Under the pieces are notes generated by a model that had not been told where the DNA came from, made no database searches, and saw only the letters and a list, made by a program, of their open reading frames with translations. Positions 10,497 through 21,727 of a stretch of DNA of 64,000 bases are shown piece after piece. The translations under genes were made by a program, and so were the position numbers. How positions within the stretch are numbered: position 1 is the first letter of the stretch; each line of letters opens with the position of its first letter. This stretch comes from Podospora pseudoanserina. Lineage: Eukaryota > Ascomycota > Sordariomycetes > Sordariales > Podosporaceae. The stretch spans positions 4,120,098 to 4,184,097 of the forward strand of contig NC_085925.1 in assembly GCF_035222485.1 (NCBI RefSeq). The letters run 5' to 3'.

Positions 10497-12827
10497 ATGA
10501 TGCGTGCAAAGGCCATCCAGACAACCAAGTGGGGGACGGCATGTGCTCAGTGTGCTTCAGCGAAGGCAAAGTGCTCTGGACGGTCAGCAAGTGGTGGAAA
10601 ATGCGATAGGTTCGTCTTCAGCCCATGCCAAGTGCAGTTGTAACACGACCTTATTTACAAGCTTACTTGGTTACTAACTCGTATTCTCGGACTACATGTA
10701 CAGATGCGAGCGCCTGCTGAAGCAATGTACCGATCAAGTCCATCGTCCTCGCAAGACTCGTCAGCCTCGACAGTAAGCCCCGACCACTTGCCTGGTAGCC
10801 TCAGAGAGCCTTCTTTTTTTTTTGACATTTCATACCTTATCTAGACCGACTGCAGGTTTAGGAGAGCCCAGCTTCGACTCTCTTGTCTCTACGCCAGAAA
10901 ACCCTCCATCACCGTCCGCAGTCGATCTGGGAGCAGACTTTGCTTCATGTTCGTCATCATCAGTCCGGAGTCACACTTCAACAGCCACACCCATGGGCTC
11001 TCTGGATGTCAGACCGTCCTTGATACGAACCTCGTCAATGCAAAGCCAGCAATCAGTTCAGCACGAATCATACTTTTTTACAGCCAGTCCACCTCACTGC
11101 TTGAATCAACAACACCTGAACCCGCTGTTCATTGAAGGGCGAGAGGATCTTGATGACCTGCTATTGAACCGATACCGAACCTGCTTGATGCCGGCACACC
11201 CGTTCGTTTTGATTCCCGACCATGTCTCAGCCTCGATGCTGGTAACTCATCGACCCTTTTTGATGCTTGCCATTCGAGTGGTGGCCGGGTTTGAGGGACT
11301 GCATTCGGTACAAGGCCAGATGCAGCATATTATGGACCATGTGGCCGACCGCATGTTTCGACAAGCCGAAAGGTCCATTGATCTTCTGATGGGCATTGTT
11401 GTTGTGTTGGGGTGGTATCACTACCATTGCATGCGACACAGCCAGCTAAACAATCTGCTATGTTTAGCCGAGAGCCTGGTCAGCGATCTTGGCATCAACA
11501 AGAGGCCCCAGGTACAAAACGAGGGGAGAATGGCAGATGAGAAGAGGCTGCTTTTGGGGGTATGGTATCTGAGAAGCTCGTAAGTGTGGCACACTCCTCC
11601 AACTAGGAAAATCAACTGACCATCCACCTGTCAGAGCGGCAATGTATCTCCAGCAACTAACCTCAATGCCCTTCACCTCTTACATGCGCCAGTGCCTGGT
11701 GGAGTTGGATGAAGAAGAAGACCACGACCTGGACGAGATTCTGGTGTACTGCATCAAACTGCAGTATCTGACCGAGCGGGTGGCAGTTCTCAAGACTCCC
11801 CAACCAGACCTCCCCGAGCAACAGAACCGAGAAAGGGGCACCGCAATTGCGTCGTCACAGGAATATCTGGACAAGTTGATGAGAGAAATGCCCTCGGAGC
11901 TTAAAACAAACTGTAAGAAGGTCTATTCTGGAAGAATCTGACAACGAGACTGACTTGTCATTGGAAGCCGTATTGACAACCCACATCAACACGGTTATTC
12001 TTCGTCTATACGAGCCACGGCCATGCACCGGCCCTCTACGGATTTCATCGCCGAAACCACGCCGCTCGCGGTCTCCTACTGACCGAAACACCGGGGGCCT
12101 AAGCCTTGCATCAACAATTCACAGTTCAGACATCAACACACAGATTAGAGCCTGGTTTGAGGGGTGGGTGCAAGGCATCCCGGCCCAGGCTTACCGCACA
12201 CTACCTTCGAATTTGGTTTTTCAGCTGCTCTATGCAGTGGGGTCGTTGCTACGGTCCCATGGCGCCGCTTCCCAACCACCTCCAAGCTCGTCAACCAGAG
12301 GCGACGCAGAGGTCATTGTGATTTTGGACCGCCTAGTAGCGCTGTGCTTCGCCAACTTCATTGGGGGTCAACCGCAGCCGGACATGACACACTTTTGGGA
12401 AGCGTTGGGTGAGCGACACGAGAGAGTGTGCTCCCCTTCCCCATCAGTCTCTGAGCATGGAGATGATTCCAACGTACCATTGACAGCCACACCTGCTACC
12501 TGGGAACAACAATATCGCCATGGCAGCAACGTCTTTACGCCGCCATCTAGGGTTGGATCGGCAGCACCAGACCCCAAGCTGGAGGCAGTCGATGTCGACC
12601 AATATCAAGTGGCATCACTCCCCATGATGACCAGCAACCAACTCCATCCACAGAGTCAATGGGACTCACAGACAACCCAAACAGGGTGGGATCACCATAC
12701 AGCGACGCCACAAGGCCAGATGTTGATGGTTCCCGGAGCCGAAGGAGTGGTAAATCCACAACTTTGGGGGCAGGATCAAGGAACGGGCGCATATCACCAT
12801 TCCGAAGGGGGTTACTTTATGGGTTGA
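10497..12827 (+). CDS. Zn(II)2Cys6 binuclear-cluster transcription factor
   Basis: Fungal-specific DNA-binding regulator, 684 residues in five exons: 10497-10609, 10704-10772, 10845-11579, 11635-11912, 11968-12827. Splicing restores the cluster across intron 1: Cys-x2-Cys-x6-Cys-x9-Cys-x2-Cys-x5-Cys, starting ACAQCASAKAKC and continuing KCDRCERLLKQC. A short basic linker (RPRKTRQPR) follows. The middle part (from about residue 170, LNPLFIEGREDLDDLL) resembles the fungal regulator homology region, with helices such as VWYLRSSAAMYLQQL and THINTVILRLYEPRP. The C-terminus is Gln/Thr/Gly-rich, as in activation domains. Introns 1-3 end in CAG, TAG and CAG; intron 4 ends in AAG, the only frame-keeping choice. 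The long spacer between Cys3 and Cys4 is larger than the Gal4 norm. Targets are unknown; no adjacent cluster is obvious. Confidence 0.88.
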
Positions 12828-13819
12828 TTAGGCACCTACCCAAGTACGTGAGTTCACATCCGGCGTTGGAGCATGATTTGATAGGGGATGCATGGAGATA
12901 CCACCAGGAGTTTGGATCAAGGTTGGCTTAATGGGTAATGGAGTCGAGGTGTCTGGTCACGTGCAAATCCATTCTAAAGTATATAGATGACTTGATGATA
13001 GTTGTGAATATTTACCTACCTATATAGCTGGCCTACAACATCAACTGGTAGATACTCAAAAAAAGAACTTTTCCACAAGGACTTTAGCAGAAACAGATCT
13101 CAGGACAATCACGACCACCTGAGGCGGGGTCAACCCGCTCTACCCCCGAACCCCCTGAGGTGACAACCAACTCCATATTTCGGCCCACAATACCTAGGTT
13201 CTTCTGACTTGACTACCTTACCAAGCTACATCGCCAATCTCATTGATGTCACATGTAACGATCCATCACTGCATGTTTGCCGGTTTCTCACCCAGTCAGA
13301 ACTCTTCGATTGGCCAAGCAACACTGTGCCGTTCCAGCATCAGCTTTACAAGGGGTCAACGAGACCAGATGGAAGCCGAGCCGCCGTCCGGGAATTCCAG
13401 TAAAAGTCGGGATGGTTTGGCGCTAATGGCATGACCGCCTGCAGCCCTACGGCGTTGGGCCACGTTTTGTGCAGGAAAGGCGTCCAATGAAGAGATCACG
13501 GGAGCCCTCCCGCCTCCTCCATGTTTCTTTGAGGCATGGTTTCCAACCCCAAGCTTATCTGCAGATGTAGACCAAATCAGAGGCCGGCATGACGGAAGAA
13601 GCGAAGAGGCGAAGGAGCGCACATGCATGCATCATTTTGCCAGCAGCAGTGCTTCTAACGAAGCAGATCTTACATCAGCACTGTCTCCTGCACGTGCGTA
13701 TGCGATCCAGTCAATGCGTTTTAAACCGCAAGGAGGTCGCCGATATTTACAACATCATCGCCGAGGTCCTTTCGTGCCGTCCGCTCACGCAACAATGCTA
13801 CATCTGCGGGCCGTCAAAC
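12828..13819. other. Intergenic between convergent regulator and GNAT genes
   Basis: 3' flanks of two convergent genes. Short open frames on both strands show no motif. AT-rich around 12970-13040. Confidence 0.55.
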
Positions 13820-14552
13820 TCAGTTCAACACCTCCTCACCCTCCTCGCGCGGCCTCTTCCAGAGCATCGCGTAATGCGCCACGTCACCCAGGGCGATCTC
13901 TTCCCCGACTTGCTCAAACCCGAGCAGTGAGTAGAGATACTTGCCCTCGGGGGTAGCAATCAGGAAGGCGTCTCGCTTCTCCCTGGCGGCCTGCTCCAGG
14001 CCATGCTTCACCAGCATCTTGCCAATTCCTCTGCGCTTTTGAGTGGGATCCACGCCGAGAATCATCAAGTCTGTGTCAATGTCAGTTGTGTTGTAAGTGA
14101 GGAGATTCAAAGATAGGTAACTTACACCACATCTGGCTGTGCCCTTCTTTCCCCAGTGTTTGCTCAGTCACCACCTCCATGAGCCCGAAGATTTCTTTCA
14201 GAGCATCCTGGTCCAGCGAAGGCGGTAGCACGTCAACCTCTGTTTCGCTTGCAGTCTGGGGTTTGGCTGTCGGTGGGAGGGAGTCTGGGGTCTCCCACTG
14301 GGCATATCCCACAATCTGCTCACTGCCATCTTCCAGCTTGTCGACAACAACATAGGTTTTCTTGCCGTCCTTGATCCGCCTGGTGTTGCGGGCAGCCCTC
14401 CACTCGGCCTCCTCCGTTGCAGCATCGGTGCGGGCGAGGTGGTGCAAGTGCGCCGGGAATAAAATCCGGGAGAGGGTGGGCCCGAACGAGTCGCGGCCGA
14501 TGACGCCGATGCGCGGGGAATCGGCGACGGTGGCTTCACGGAGGGCCAGCAT
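13820..14552 (-). CDS. GNAT-family N-acetyltransferase
   Basis: Acetyl-CoA-dependent N-acetyltransferase of unknown substrate, 225 residues. Two exons on the minus strand, 14552-14126 and 14070-13820, with a 55-nt intron (GTAAGT...CAG) joining MWY to LMILGVDP. Seen: the N-terminal segment LALREATVADSPRIGVIGRDSF, then motif A with the acetyl-CoA loop QKRRGIGKMLVKHGLEQA (Q/R-x2-G-x-G/A), then the motif B region REKRDAFLIATPEGKYLYSLLGF, ending in a hydrophobic strand. The insertion from about residue 90 to 125 is loosely conserved. It resembles the many fungal GNATs annotated only by domain. It lies 3' to 3' with the Zn2Cys6 gene and is followed upstream by a decayed reductase on the same strand. 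Confidence 0.85.
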
Positions 14553-14833
14553 ATTGTTTGTTATGACTGAAGTGGATATGAAGTCCTATGAGATGGAGAT
14601 GTGAAAGGGGACAATGACTCATATACTACAACCGGCATCGTCCAGGTTTTGTGAGCAAAATTTGGATTTGTCACTTGCCGACGACAACCGGCCCGAGTCA
14701 GCGTCACTGTGGAGTCACCGAGCTTCCGAACTCGACAAGGTGACCCCGGCCGGGTCTCTAAATGCGAGCCGGGGGGCTACCGTGAATCTAGGGATTACGA
14801 TCATGCCAGAATAGGAAGCTTGTATTCGCTGTC

Positions 14834-15903
14834 TTAGAGAATAGGATGACGTATCACCACCTTTTCGCAGCTGATCCTGCCCTCCGCTGACGAGTTGATT
14901 GCGACGACAGCGTCCTCCTTTGACCGCACCACTCTTGTCGGCATCGGCTTCCAGGCCGCGGCGTGATTCTCCAGAAACCCTCTCATAACTTTGTCCTGCC
15001 GGCTCCATGTCCACTCTGGAGATTGTTTTGGCAAGGCACCCCATTTGCGCGAAAAGATGGCAAACTCCTAATTCGAATCCCACTCTCTGGGGACTGGGCG
15101 AGCGCGCGCCAAAGCATCTCGCTCTTGATCACCAGAGAGACATTGCTTTCCCCAGTAGCAACTGCTATTCTCGTACGTTGACCCCGCATCTTCCAACCCA
15201 GCACCAACGGCATCAAACACCGCTGTCAGCGTTACATCGAGGCTCTGGAGCGTCCGTTTGATCTCCTTGGTGGTTTCCTCTGGGTGCGTATAGTCAAATA
15301 CATGCGTTGCCCCGATGCCCCCAAGCAGGTCATGATTCTTGGTCGAGGCCACAACAAAGATGAACTCGTCGCCTACCTCTCTGGCCACTTGAATGGCTGC
15401 CCACCCAACCGCGCTAGCACCGCCCCAGATGAGGACTCCTTTTCGTTGAGAATGGGTTCCTGAGGGCAGTTGTTCAATTCCAGCACTTGCAAAACCAACC
15501 CCCGAAAATATTGATAAATGCATCAGCAGCAGTCAACAGAGAAGTAGGGAGGCCTGCTGCTGCTTCCGCACTGAGGCCTTCAGGCTGCGTCCAAATTAGA
15601 TCCGACCGGGCAAGAATGTAGGGTTGATGAGCCCCAGCATGAAGCGGGCGGTGTGGGCCTGGCCAGGTCAACCCCAAGACAGGAGTGTTGGTTGTAAGAT
15701 TAATGCCAGCATAGTCAAAGCCGGTGATGGAAAGAGTGAAAGCCGAGATTGAAGTGCTTTTTGTCCGCAGGTTGGATAGCGGAGTGAGTGACTTTGATAG
15801 GGACATGACTCTGGGGGGCTAAAGGGAGAGAGGCCGCGATGGGGGTTATCTCGCCATCAGAAGAGAAAAAGAGGGCGGTGGGATGTGTTATAGCTTCAGT
15901 CAT
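14834..15903 (-). pseudogene. Decayed medium-chain (zinc-type) reductase, toxD-like
   Basis: A medium-chain dehydrogenase/reductase of the fungal enoyl-reductase (toxD-like) group, broken at several points. From 15903 the frame reads normally (ITHPTALFF; THSAIQPADKKHFNLGFHSF), then shifts near 15729-15735 before TGFDYAG. The loop between TNTP and GLTWPGPHRPLHAG is shortened, removing the expected Gly-Asp-Arg segment. A second shift lies at a run of five G (complement 15499-15503) just before the NADP-binding part (LIWGGASAVGWAAIQ). An in-frame TAG stands at 15068-15070, and the C-terminal part continues to 14834 (VVRSKEDAVVAI, EKVVIRHP). None of these can be removed by a plausible intron. The mutations are not of RIP type, as expected of a single-copy gene under ordinary decay; sequencing error is the only other explanation. 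Confidence 0.8.
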
Positions 15904-16530
15904 TTTTTGGGGGGAAAGTTTGACAAAATGGACGGCATGGCCTCGTAGAGATTGGTGGCAAGGACTGGGTCATCTCTTAACGTTTTATCGTCGACAACTC
16001 TCAGTCTGGTGTGCTTGATCAGATCAAAGGAGGTATCCCCGGACTTCGGCGGAGGGTTTGCCTGTGATGATTAGAAATCTTGCTGTGATTTTTGATCTTT
16101 TCAATTTGTAATGGTCGCACCAGACTATGGCGTCATTACGAACTGTCAGCAGGTGATCTTGGGTTTTACCCAAACCCTTTTCCCAATTGATTAGGGGTAA
16201 AGGAGGTGAAAGGAGACATTGGCAATGATGGAGTACGTCTCTTTTCTACCTTGTACACTGCTTTTATTTGTTGGCTGTGATGGGAAACTTCGATATTGGT
16301 TTCACAAAATGCATTGTTTACTGAGATGCCTTGGGACGTATCGAAGCATATGAATTGCGGGAATCCTAAACTCTGGAATGTAACCTGCCCTACAGTCCAG
16401 AAAAAGTCAAACGAAATACCTAGCCAAAAGAGTGACAAGAAGCTCCAAAGATACCCAGCCAACAATCTTTTTACCCTTTAAGTTCCCCACGAACCCCATC
16501 GTTTGCCCAGAAAATTTCTCTCATACCCTC
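15904..16530. other. Intergenic, AT-rich
   Basis: No supported gene. A 99-codon minus-strand frame (16166-16465) begins with a hydrophobic stretch but has no family match that I recognise and no leader features. Confidence 0.5.
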
Positions 16531-17178
16531 TCAGAAGCAGTTGTTCTTGACAGTACTGATACCCAACAGCTCGGCACTCAAGTTGACCAAGATTTCACCA
16601 CCAGCCTTCAACTTCTCGGCCTTGGTGGTGGCTCCCAACATGAGCTTAACAGCCTGCTTCGCACCCCCAAGCGCCTTGATGTACTTCTTGATCCTGAGCA
16701 GCTTGGCAGCAGGCACAGCAGTGGTGGCAAGGAGCTGAACAATGGCGGCAACACATTTGGCAATCTTCCACAGCGAGGCCCTGGCAGCGAGCTCACCCCT
16801 CTCGAAGAGGTTCAAGTTCTCCTCAACGGCATCAACATAATCGGTGTCCCGCTTGAGAGCCGTTTCGGGCTCACGGTCTCCGTTGGCAACGAGCCACTGG
16901 TGGAGCACTTCATCTCCCTTCTCGAGGATGTCGTCGGGAATGCGCTCAATCTCGGCAAAGAGGTGGTCGAGGGGGAAGTCAAAGTCGCGAGTAAAGTTGA
17001 AGTTGGTCGCCCAGGTGGCAGGGGCCTGTGCGCGAGCTTCCAGAACGGCAGGGTCACCCGCGTCGTTCTCAAAGTCGTCGGTGTCAGGGAAAAGGCCATG
17101 ATTGTCATAGGGGGCGGGGATGGCGGTGACAGTGGCCACAAAGAAAGCGGCAGCAGTGGTGAGGAGTTGGACCTTCAT
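16531..17178 (-). CDS. Small secreted protein with pro-region and cationic helical C-terminus
   Basis: A single-exon gene of 215 residues. The ATG at 17178 is chosen because it opens a clear signal peptide (MKVQLLTTAAAFFVATVTA, cleavage near Ala20). An acidic pro-like region follows (Asp/Glu-rich to about residue 105) with dibasic Lys-Arg at LKRDTDY, a possible Kex2 site. The last 90 residues are Ala/Leu/Lys-rich and predicted amphipathic (KLLRIKKYIKALGGAKQAV; GATTKAEKLKAGG), with only two Cys in this part (KCVAAIV, NNCF at the end). I do not recognise a named family. The layout resembles secreted fungal prepropeptides and candidate effectors or antimicrobial proteins, which is inference. A TATAAA box lies 153 bases upstream. 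Confidence 0.8.
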   Translation of the reverse strand: MKVQLLTTAAAFFVATVTAIPAPYDNHGLFPDTDDFENDAGDPAVLEARAQAPATWATNFNFTRDFDFPLDHLFAEIERIPDDILEKGDEVLHQWLVANGDREPETALKRDTDYVDAVEENLNLFERGELAARASLWKIAKCVAAIVQLLATTAVPAAKLLRIKKYIKALGGAKQAVKLMLGATTKAEKLKAGGEILVNLSAELLGISTVKNNCF

Positions 17179-17330
17179 GTTGATGGTTGGAAGTCTGAGA
17201 GTAAGGTAGTAGTTGACTGTTGCTAAAGGGTTTTCAAAGGATGAGAAAGCTAGATGGTGCTTTGACAGCTGTTGATGATGAGGGTGATTGTGGAGAATAG
17301 ACACGGATGAAGTGGCCCCCTTTATACAGT

Positions 17331-17336
17331 TTTCTG
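17331..17336 (-). promoter_or_regulatory. TATA box of the small secreted protein gene
   Basis: TATAAA on the minus strand within GTATAAAGGGGGCC, 153 bases upstream of the ATG at 17178. The distance leaves room for a leader of about 120 bases. Confidence 0.55.
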
Positions 17337-18252
17337 GCTCTTTCATGAACCTATTTGGCCTTTGCTGCTGCTCTCATCCTCACCACCACCCAAAAAAATC
17401 CCACGTCTCACCTTCTCACCAGGATAATCTTGGAGTTGCTGACCCGACTCTGGGCAACTTCATTAAGCTTCGGTCTCTCAACTTGGCAATCATCAGGGGT
17501 CGACTAGGTTATGCAACAAGCAGTCTCTCTATCTCCAAGTACATGCGGCGCAGAACAAGGCTCTGCCCCTGAAATCATGCGGCAGATAGATAATCGGCAA
17601 CGTGAGCCTTGTCAGACAGGCTGTGGTCTACATCTTTCTTGGTGAGGGGGGACAAAGGTTGAGCCGTGCCAAGGTAAGCGTTGTGAGTATAGAGATGGAG
17701 GGTTACATTAGGCGTGCGGCGTTGGGCGCAGTCGTTGGCCCGAATAAGTCCAGCTGAACTGCAGAAGAAGAGTGTTTGGATGAGCTTGTTTGTGCCACCC
17801 CCCGCACTTTGATCTGGCCAAGCACGGTGAGATGTACCTAGATGATCTGCAACAAGTGTATTCCACACGGGTGGTCTGTGGGAGCTCACGGAAGAAGAAA
17901 TATGGTGAGCATGATGTATCGAGAGAGCAAACTATTACCAAAATGAAAACAAATAGAAAAAGCAATATGCCCTCACAACCTGACCCACTGGGAGCAACCG
18001 GTCCTCCCACATGATATTATCGCCGACAATGACAAGCGATGCTGGTTGACGACCTCCAACGGGCAGGCACCGTGCATTGTTCACGATCCAATCAAGGCGG
18101 TCGACGTCAGCGTCGGACGGACGTTGTGGGGACAACGTTGAACCGGGCATTGTGGATGAATCAAGCACAGCATTATTTCCGGTTCTTTGAAGGAACTGCT
18201 CTGCCATTCCTTCTTTTTGACAGAATCACATTGATATCGGTCACAGTCATAG
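17337..18252. other. Intergenic between divergent secreted-protein and FAD-monooxygenase genes
   Basis: A divergent promoter region. Short frames on both strands (for example 17708-18010) have no motif; no gene is supported. Confidence 0.5.
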
Positions 18253-19635
18253 ATGGGTCAGCTTTCTGCCTCTTGCCCCACCGATGGGCAGCCACATCGG
18301 GCGGCGGTCGTCGGCGCTGGAATAGCAGGCTTGTGCGCCGCCATCGCCCTCCGTCGTGCAGGATGGCATGTCGCCGTGTACGAGAAGAGCAGCTTCAAAA
18401 ACGAAATTGGTGCGGCCATCACGATAACTCCCAACGCGACCTTGGTTCTGGAACGGTTTGGATTCGACTTTTTGGAACTCGGCGGCGTTCGCAATGAGAT
18501 GCTCCTGCGCTACGAGGCGAAGAGCTTGTCCCTGCTTCAAAAGGAATACTATGGCCCTGACTCAGGCGCAGAATGGAGTCGCTTTTGGTCAGTTCACAGG
18601 GTGGACTTGCACAGCGGGCTCAGAGGGCTAGCGACCCAGACGCAAGACACCACACCAGGGCCACCAGCAGATATCCGATTGGGCCAAGAAATTACGGGAA
18701 TCGATTGCGAGGCCGGCACAGTCAAACTCAAAGACGGGAGACTGGAGCAGTATGACTTGGTAATAATAGCAGATGGGGCTCATGTAAGTCTGGACTCTTT
18801 CACCACGCCCAGAAAGGGAAACTGATCAGCATAGAGCCGCTTAATTGAGGATTTTACCGGGAATCCGTCCACAGTTCACCGTACAGGCCGGTCTATTTAC
18901 AGATGGCTGGTATCCATGGACGAGGTCAATGCAGATCCTGTACTCCAAAACCTCTACACAGACCCGCAGGGACGTCGGAAAAGCGGCTTCGTGGCTTGGG
19001 TTGATCAAGAAACCAGGATACTTTGGGTCAGCTACAAGTGTAGGGGCGGCAAGGTGCTGAACAATGCCGTGGTTCATGACACGCAAACCGATGAAGGAGA
19101 AGAGGATCTTTGGCAGTCTCCCGTATCACGAGAACAAATCCTCAAGGTGCTTTGCAACTTTCACCCGTCAGTTCAAAACATGGTCTCCATGACGGCCGAG
19201 GACGGCATCAAAGCCCACCACCTCTACAAACGGCTTCCACTCCAAAGCTTTGTTCGTGGAAAGACTTTGGTGATGGGAGATGCAGCACATGTCATGATGC
19301 CCATTCATGCGGCCGGAGCAAGCGTGGCTATCGAGACAGCGGCCACGTTGGAAACACTTTTCGACCTTTCCGGGAGCACATGGACAATGGACAGCCGGCT
19401 GGAGATGTTCGACAAGCTCCGAGTGCCCCGATGTAACCTTGCCATGCTTTCTTCCAACGCTGGCCCGGAATGGCTCCACGTTCCGGGTGTGGAGGACGAG
19501 ATTCGAAAGTACTACTCTGGTCCTCTGCCGCCTGCTGGTGCCATGCCTTATAGCAGTGCGTTTAGGGACGTCTTGTTCAAACACGACGAATACCGAGCCG
19601 CAAGAGAGTGCATGGACAAGACAGCCAAGGACTAG
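18253..19635 (+). CDS. FAD-dependent monooxygenase (salicylate hydroxylase type)
   Basis: Group A flavoprotein monooxygenase, 443 residues, probably hydroxylating an aromatic or similar small substrate with NAD(P)H and oxygen. Two exons, 18253-18783 and 18835-19635, with a 51-nt intron (GTAAGT...TAG) in phase 0 after GAH. Seen: the N-terminal dinucleotide fold VVGAGIAGLCAAIAL with GxGxxG (about residue 20), an acidic end of strand 2 (VYEKS), the mid-protein motif YDLVIIADGAHS (DG), and the second FAD motif GDAAHVMMPIHAAGA, in which Asp contacts the ribityl chain. There is no signal peptide or membrane anchor. Neighbours (a secreted protein and a chitin-binding protein) do not suggest a pathway. 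Confidence 0.9.
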
Positions 19636-20689
19636 GTGGACGAGATGGGAAAGAGACGGAAGACCAGCAGAGACGGATAAACTGCTGCAGGCAAGGAGCT
19701 GTGCAGTAGAACAGATGCAAATGACACGAGTTTTGATTGCGCCAGCTCTCTCGGGCTATATCACCCCATTTGCGTGGTCTTGGATGCCAATACCCCCTCA
19801 AACTCTTATCAGATGAGGAAGTTGTGGGTAAATCAGACATCCCCCCCCCCCACGTTTTTGTCCTCAAGGTATCCAGGAAATGAGTGAGTGGCGGGTATGT
19901 ACCTGTGGTCGGGTTGGACAACGAGCTCGCTCTCGGTGATTCGGTGAATGTGGTGGGAGGTGACAACAAGGTGATTTTCCTTCTCAGGCTATGAGGCAAC
20001 CCTCATTCATCACACTTTGAGTACGACGTTCCAATGACACCCCAAGGGATTCTAGAAGAATTCCCCCCCCACATTGTCAATCCCTATTCGGGCTGCATCC
20101 AAGCGAGACTCTCTTGTGCTATCACAAGCTGCACACCTCGACAGTGCCGAGAGACAATGCTGTACCGCTGGCTATATGAAGTGTAAATGTAGCGGAGCTT
20201 CTTCGGGTTACCGCCAAGGCGGATTCAACCTTTTATACAGACTCTGGCCCACGAAATGACGGCACGACGCCCGCCGTTCCTGCATGACCCCAGCACAGCG
20301 TCCTCGGTAAAATCGGCAGCCTGTCATTTAGCCTCTATCTGGAATCTCACTTGCTTATAACACTGCAAATGCTCCGGATAGTGCCTCACTGTGACGCCCA
20401 AGACGTGTAAATTAAGAAAAGAACAGCTTCTGAGCGGGTTCCTGATCTAACAGCCGGCAGCCGAGATGCTTTCTCCAAAAAACCAAGACCGTGAGGTCCC
20501 TAACCAGGGCTTGTGGGGTGAAGGGTCAAGAAACGGGGCATGAGGGGGTCGTGGATGAGAGATGAAGCCGAGTGGAAATTGATTATTTACATGAGCTCTC
20601 CCATCCCTTGGTCGGGAGTTGCCAACTTGATCCTGCTCCTCGTCCCGCCCCTCTAGACCGACGACAGTGAGCGTGAAACGACAACAAAG
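19636..20689. other. Intergenic, FAD monooxygenase to chitin-binding protein
   Basis: No gene supported. A poly-C tract of eleven lies at 19841-19851. A 140-codon minus-strand frame (19577-19999) has no domain signal and overlaps the monooxygenase end. Confidence 0.55.
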
Positions 20690-21727
20690 ATGAAGTCCAT
20701 GTACATTGGACTGGCAGCAGCTGCCTTGTCGTGGACAGGCGTGCTGGCCAGCGAGAGCAACAATGCCATTCCCAACGAAGCCCTCCTCGCTCGTCGCCCT
20801 CGTGTGCTCCAGAGCCGCCACCGAAACGGCACCACTGACTACGCCCAGCTTGGTCTTCGTCAGGAAGGTGGCAGATGCGGAGCGGGAGTTGGACGCTGCC
20901 CCGATGGGCAGTGCTGCTCCGACTATGGCTTCTGCGGTTTGACCGTTGACCACTGCCATCCTCTGTTTGACTGTCAAGCCCAGTATGGTGTCTGCGGATG
21001 GCCTCCCCCGGTGCCTGCCACCACATCGACTCCTCCTCCCCCCCCAACGACCACGTCAACCCCCCCACCCCCTCCCACCACCACTTCCACCACTTCCACC
21101 ACTGCTCCCCCGCCTCCTCCTACCACTACAAGCAGTGTGGTTGTAATCCCCCCGAGCAGCACCTCATCGACTCCCTCTGTTCCCCAGCCTACTGGTCCCC
21201 TGGTTGTGACCACCAATGGCCAGTGCGGAAACGGCACCATGTGCATTGGAAACCCCAACTACGGCCCTTGCTGCTCGCAGTATTTCTGGTGCGGTTCCTC
21301 AGTTGACTTCTGCGGTGCCGGCTGTCAGTCCAACTTTGGTGCTTGTCTCGGCATCCCTGGTCTGCCCGGAACTCCCATCAACGGCACGACCACAAGCACC
21401 TCGCCCGTTGTCCCGCCCACGACCACATCCACCCCGGTTGTTGTGCCTCCCACCACAACCTCCTCCACCACCACCACCAGCACTACCACCACGAGCTCGA
21501 CTTCCACCAGGACCACCTCCACCACTTCTGTCGCGCCCACTCCTACCCTGGTCCTCCCACCCGGTCAGAGATCTTCTACCGACGGACGCTGTGGCGGCGG
21601 TCAGAACTGCTTAGGTTCCACCTTCGGAAGATGCTGCTCGCAGTTTGGCTGGTGCGGCGATGGCGATCAGTACTGCCCGTATATTGTCGGGTGCCAGCCC
21701 GAGTTTGGCTACTGTGATCCCAACTAA
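20690..21727 (+). CDS. Secreted chitin-binding protein with three hevein-type (CBM18) modules
   Basis: A single-exon gene of 345 residues. Signal peptide (MYIGLAAAALSWTGVLA), then a short basic pro-like region (ARRPRVLQSRHR). Three cysteine-rich hevein-like modules follow at about residues 61-104, 181-222 and 302-345. Each carries the CCSxxxxCG core (QCCSDYGFCG; PCCSQYFWCG; RCCSQFGWCG) and aromatic residues that stack on N-acetylglucosamine. The linkers are Thr/Ser/Pro-rich, probably O-glycosylated, and built of PPPPPTTTST repeats. No catalytic domain is present, so the protein binds chitin only. In fungi such proteins shield or cross-link cell-wall chitin, or hide chitin fragments from hosts; which of these applies here is unknown. 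Confidence 0.92.
   Translation: MKSMYIGLAAAALSWTGVLASESNNAIPNEALLARRPRVLQSRHRNGTTDYAQLGLRQEGGRCGAGVGRCPDGQCCSDYGFCGLTVDHCHPLFDCQAQYGVCGWPPPVPATTSTPPPPPTTTSTPPPPPTTTSTTSTTAPPPPPTTTSSVVVIPPSSTSSTPSVPQPTGPLVVTTNGQCGNGTMCIGNPNYGPCCSQYFWCGSSVDFCGAGCQSNFGACLGIPGLPGTPINGTTTSTSPVVPPTTTSTPVVVPPTTTSSTTTTSTTTTSSTSTRTTSTTSVAPTPTLVLPPGQRSSTDGRCGGGQNCLGSTFGRCCSQFGWCGDGDQYCPYIVGCQPEFGYCDPN
21016..21150 (+). repeat. Coding minisatellite in CBM18 linker
   Basis: C-rich direct repeats coding for alternating Pro5 and Thr/Ser blocks in the first linker of the chitin-binding protein. The purine/pyrimidine asymmetry makes length change by replication slippage likely. Confidence 0.75.

Noticed and set aside
16166-16465. 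99-codon minus-strand frame with hydrophobic start
   Set aside because: Looks superficially like a membrane peptide, but AT-rich composition explains it and no homology is recognised.
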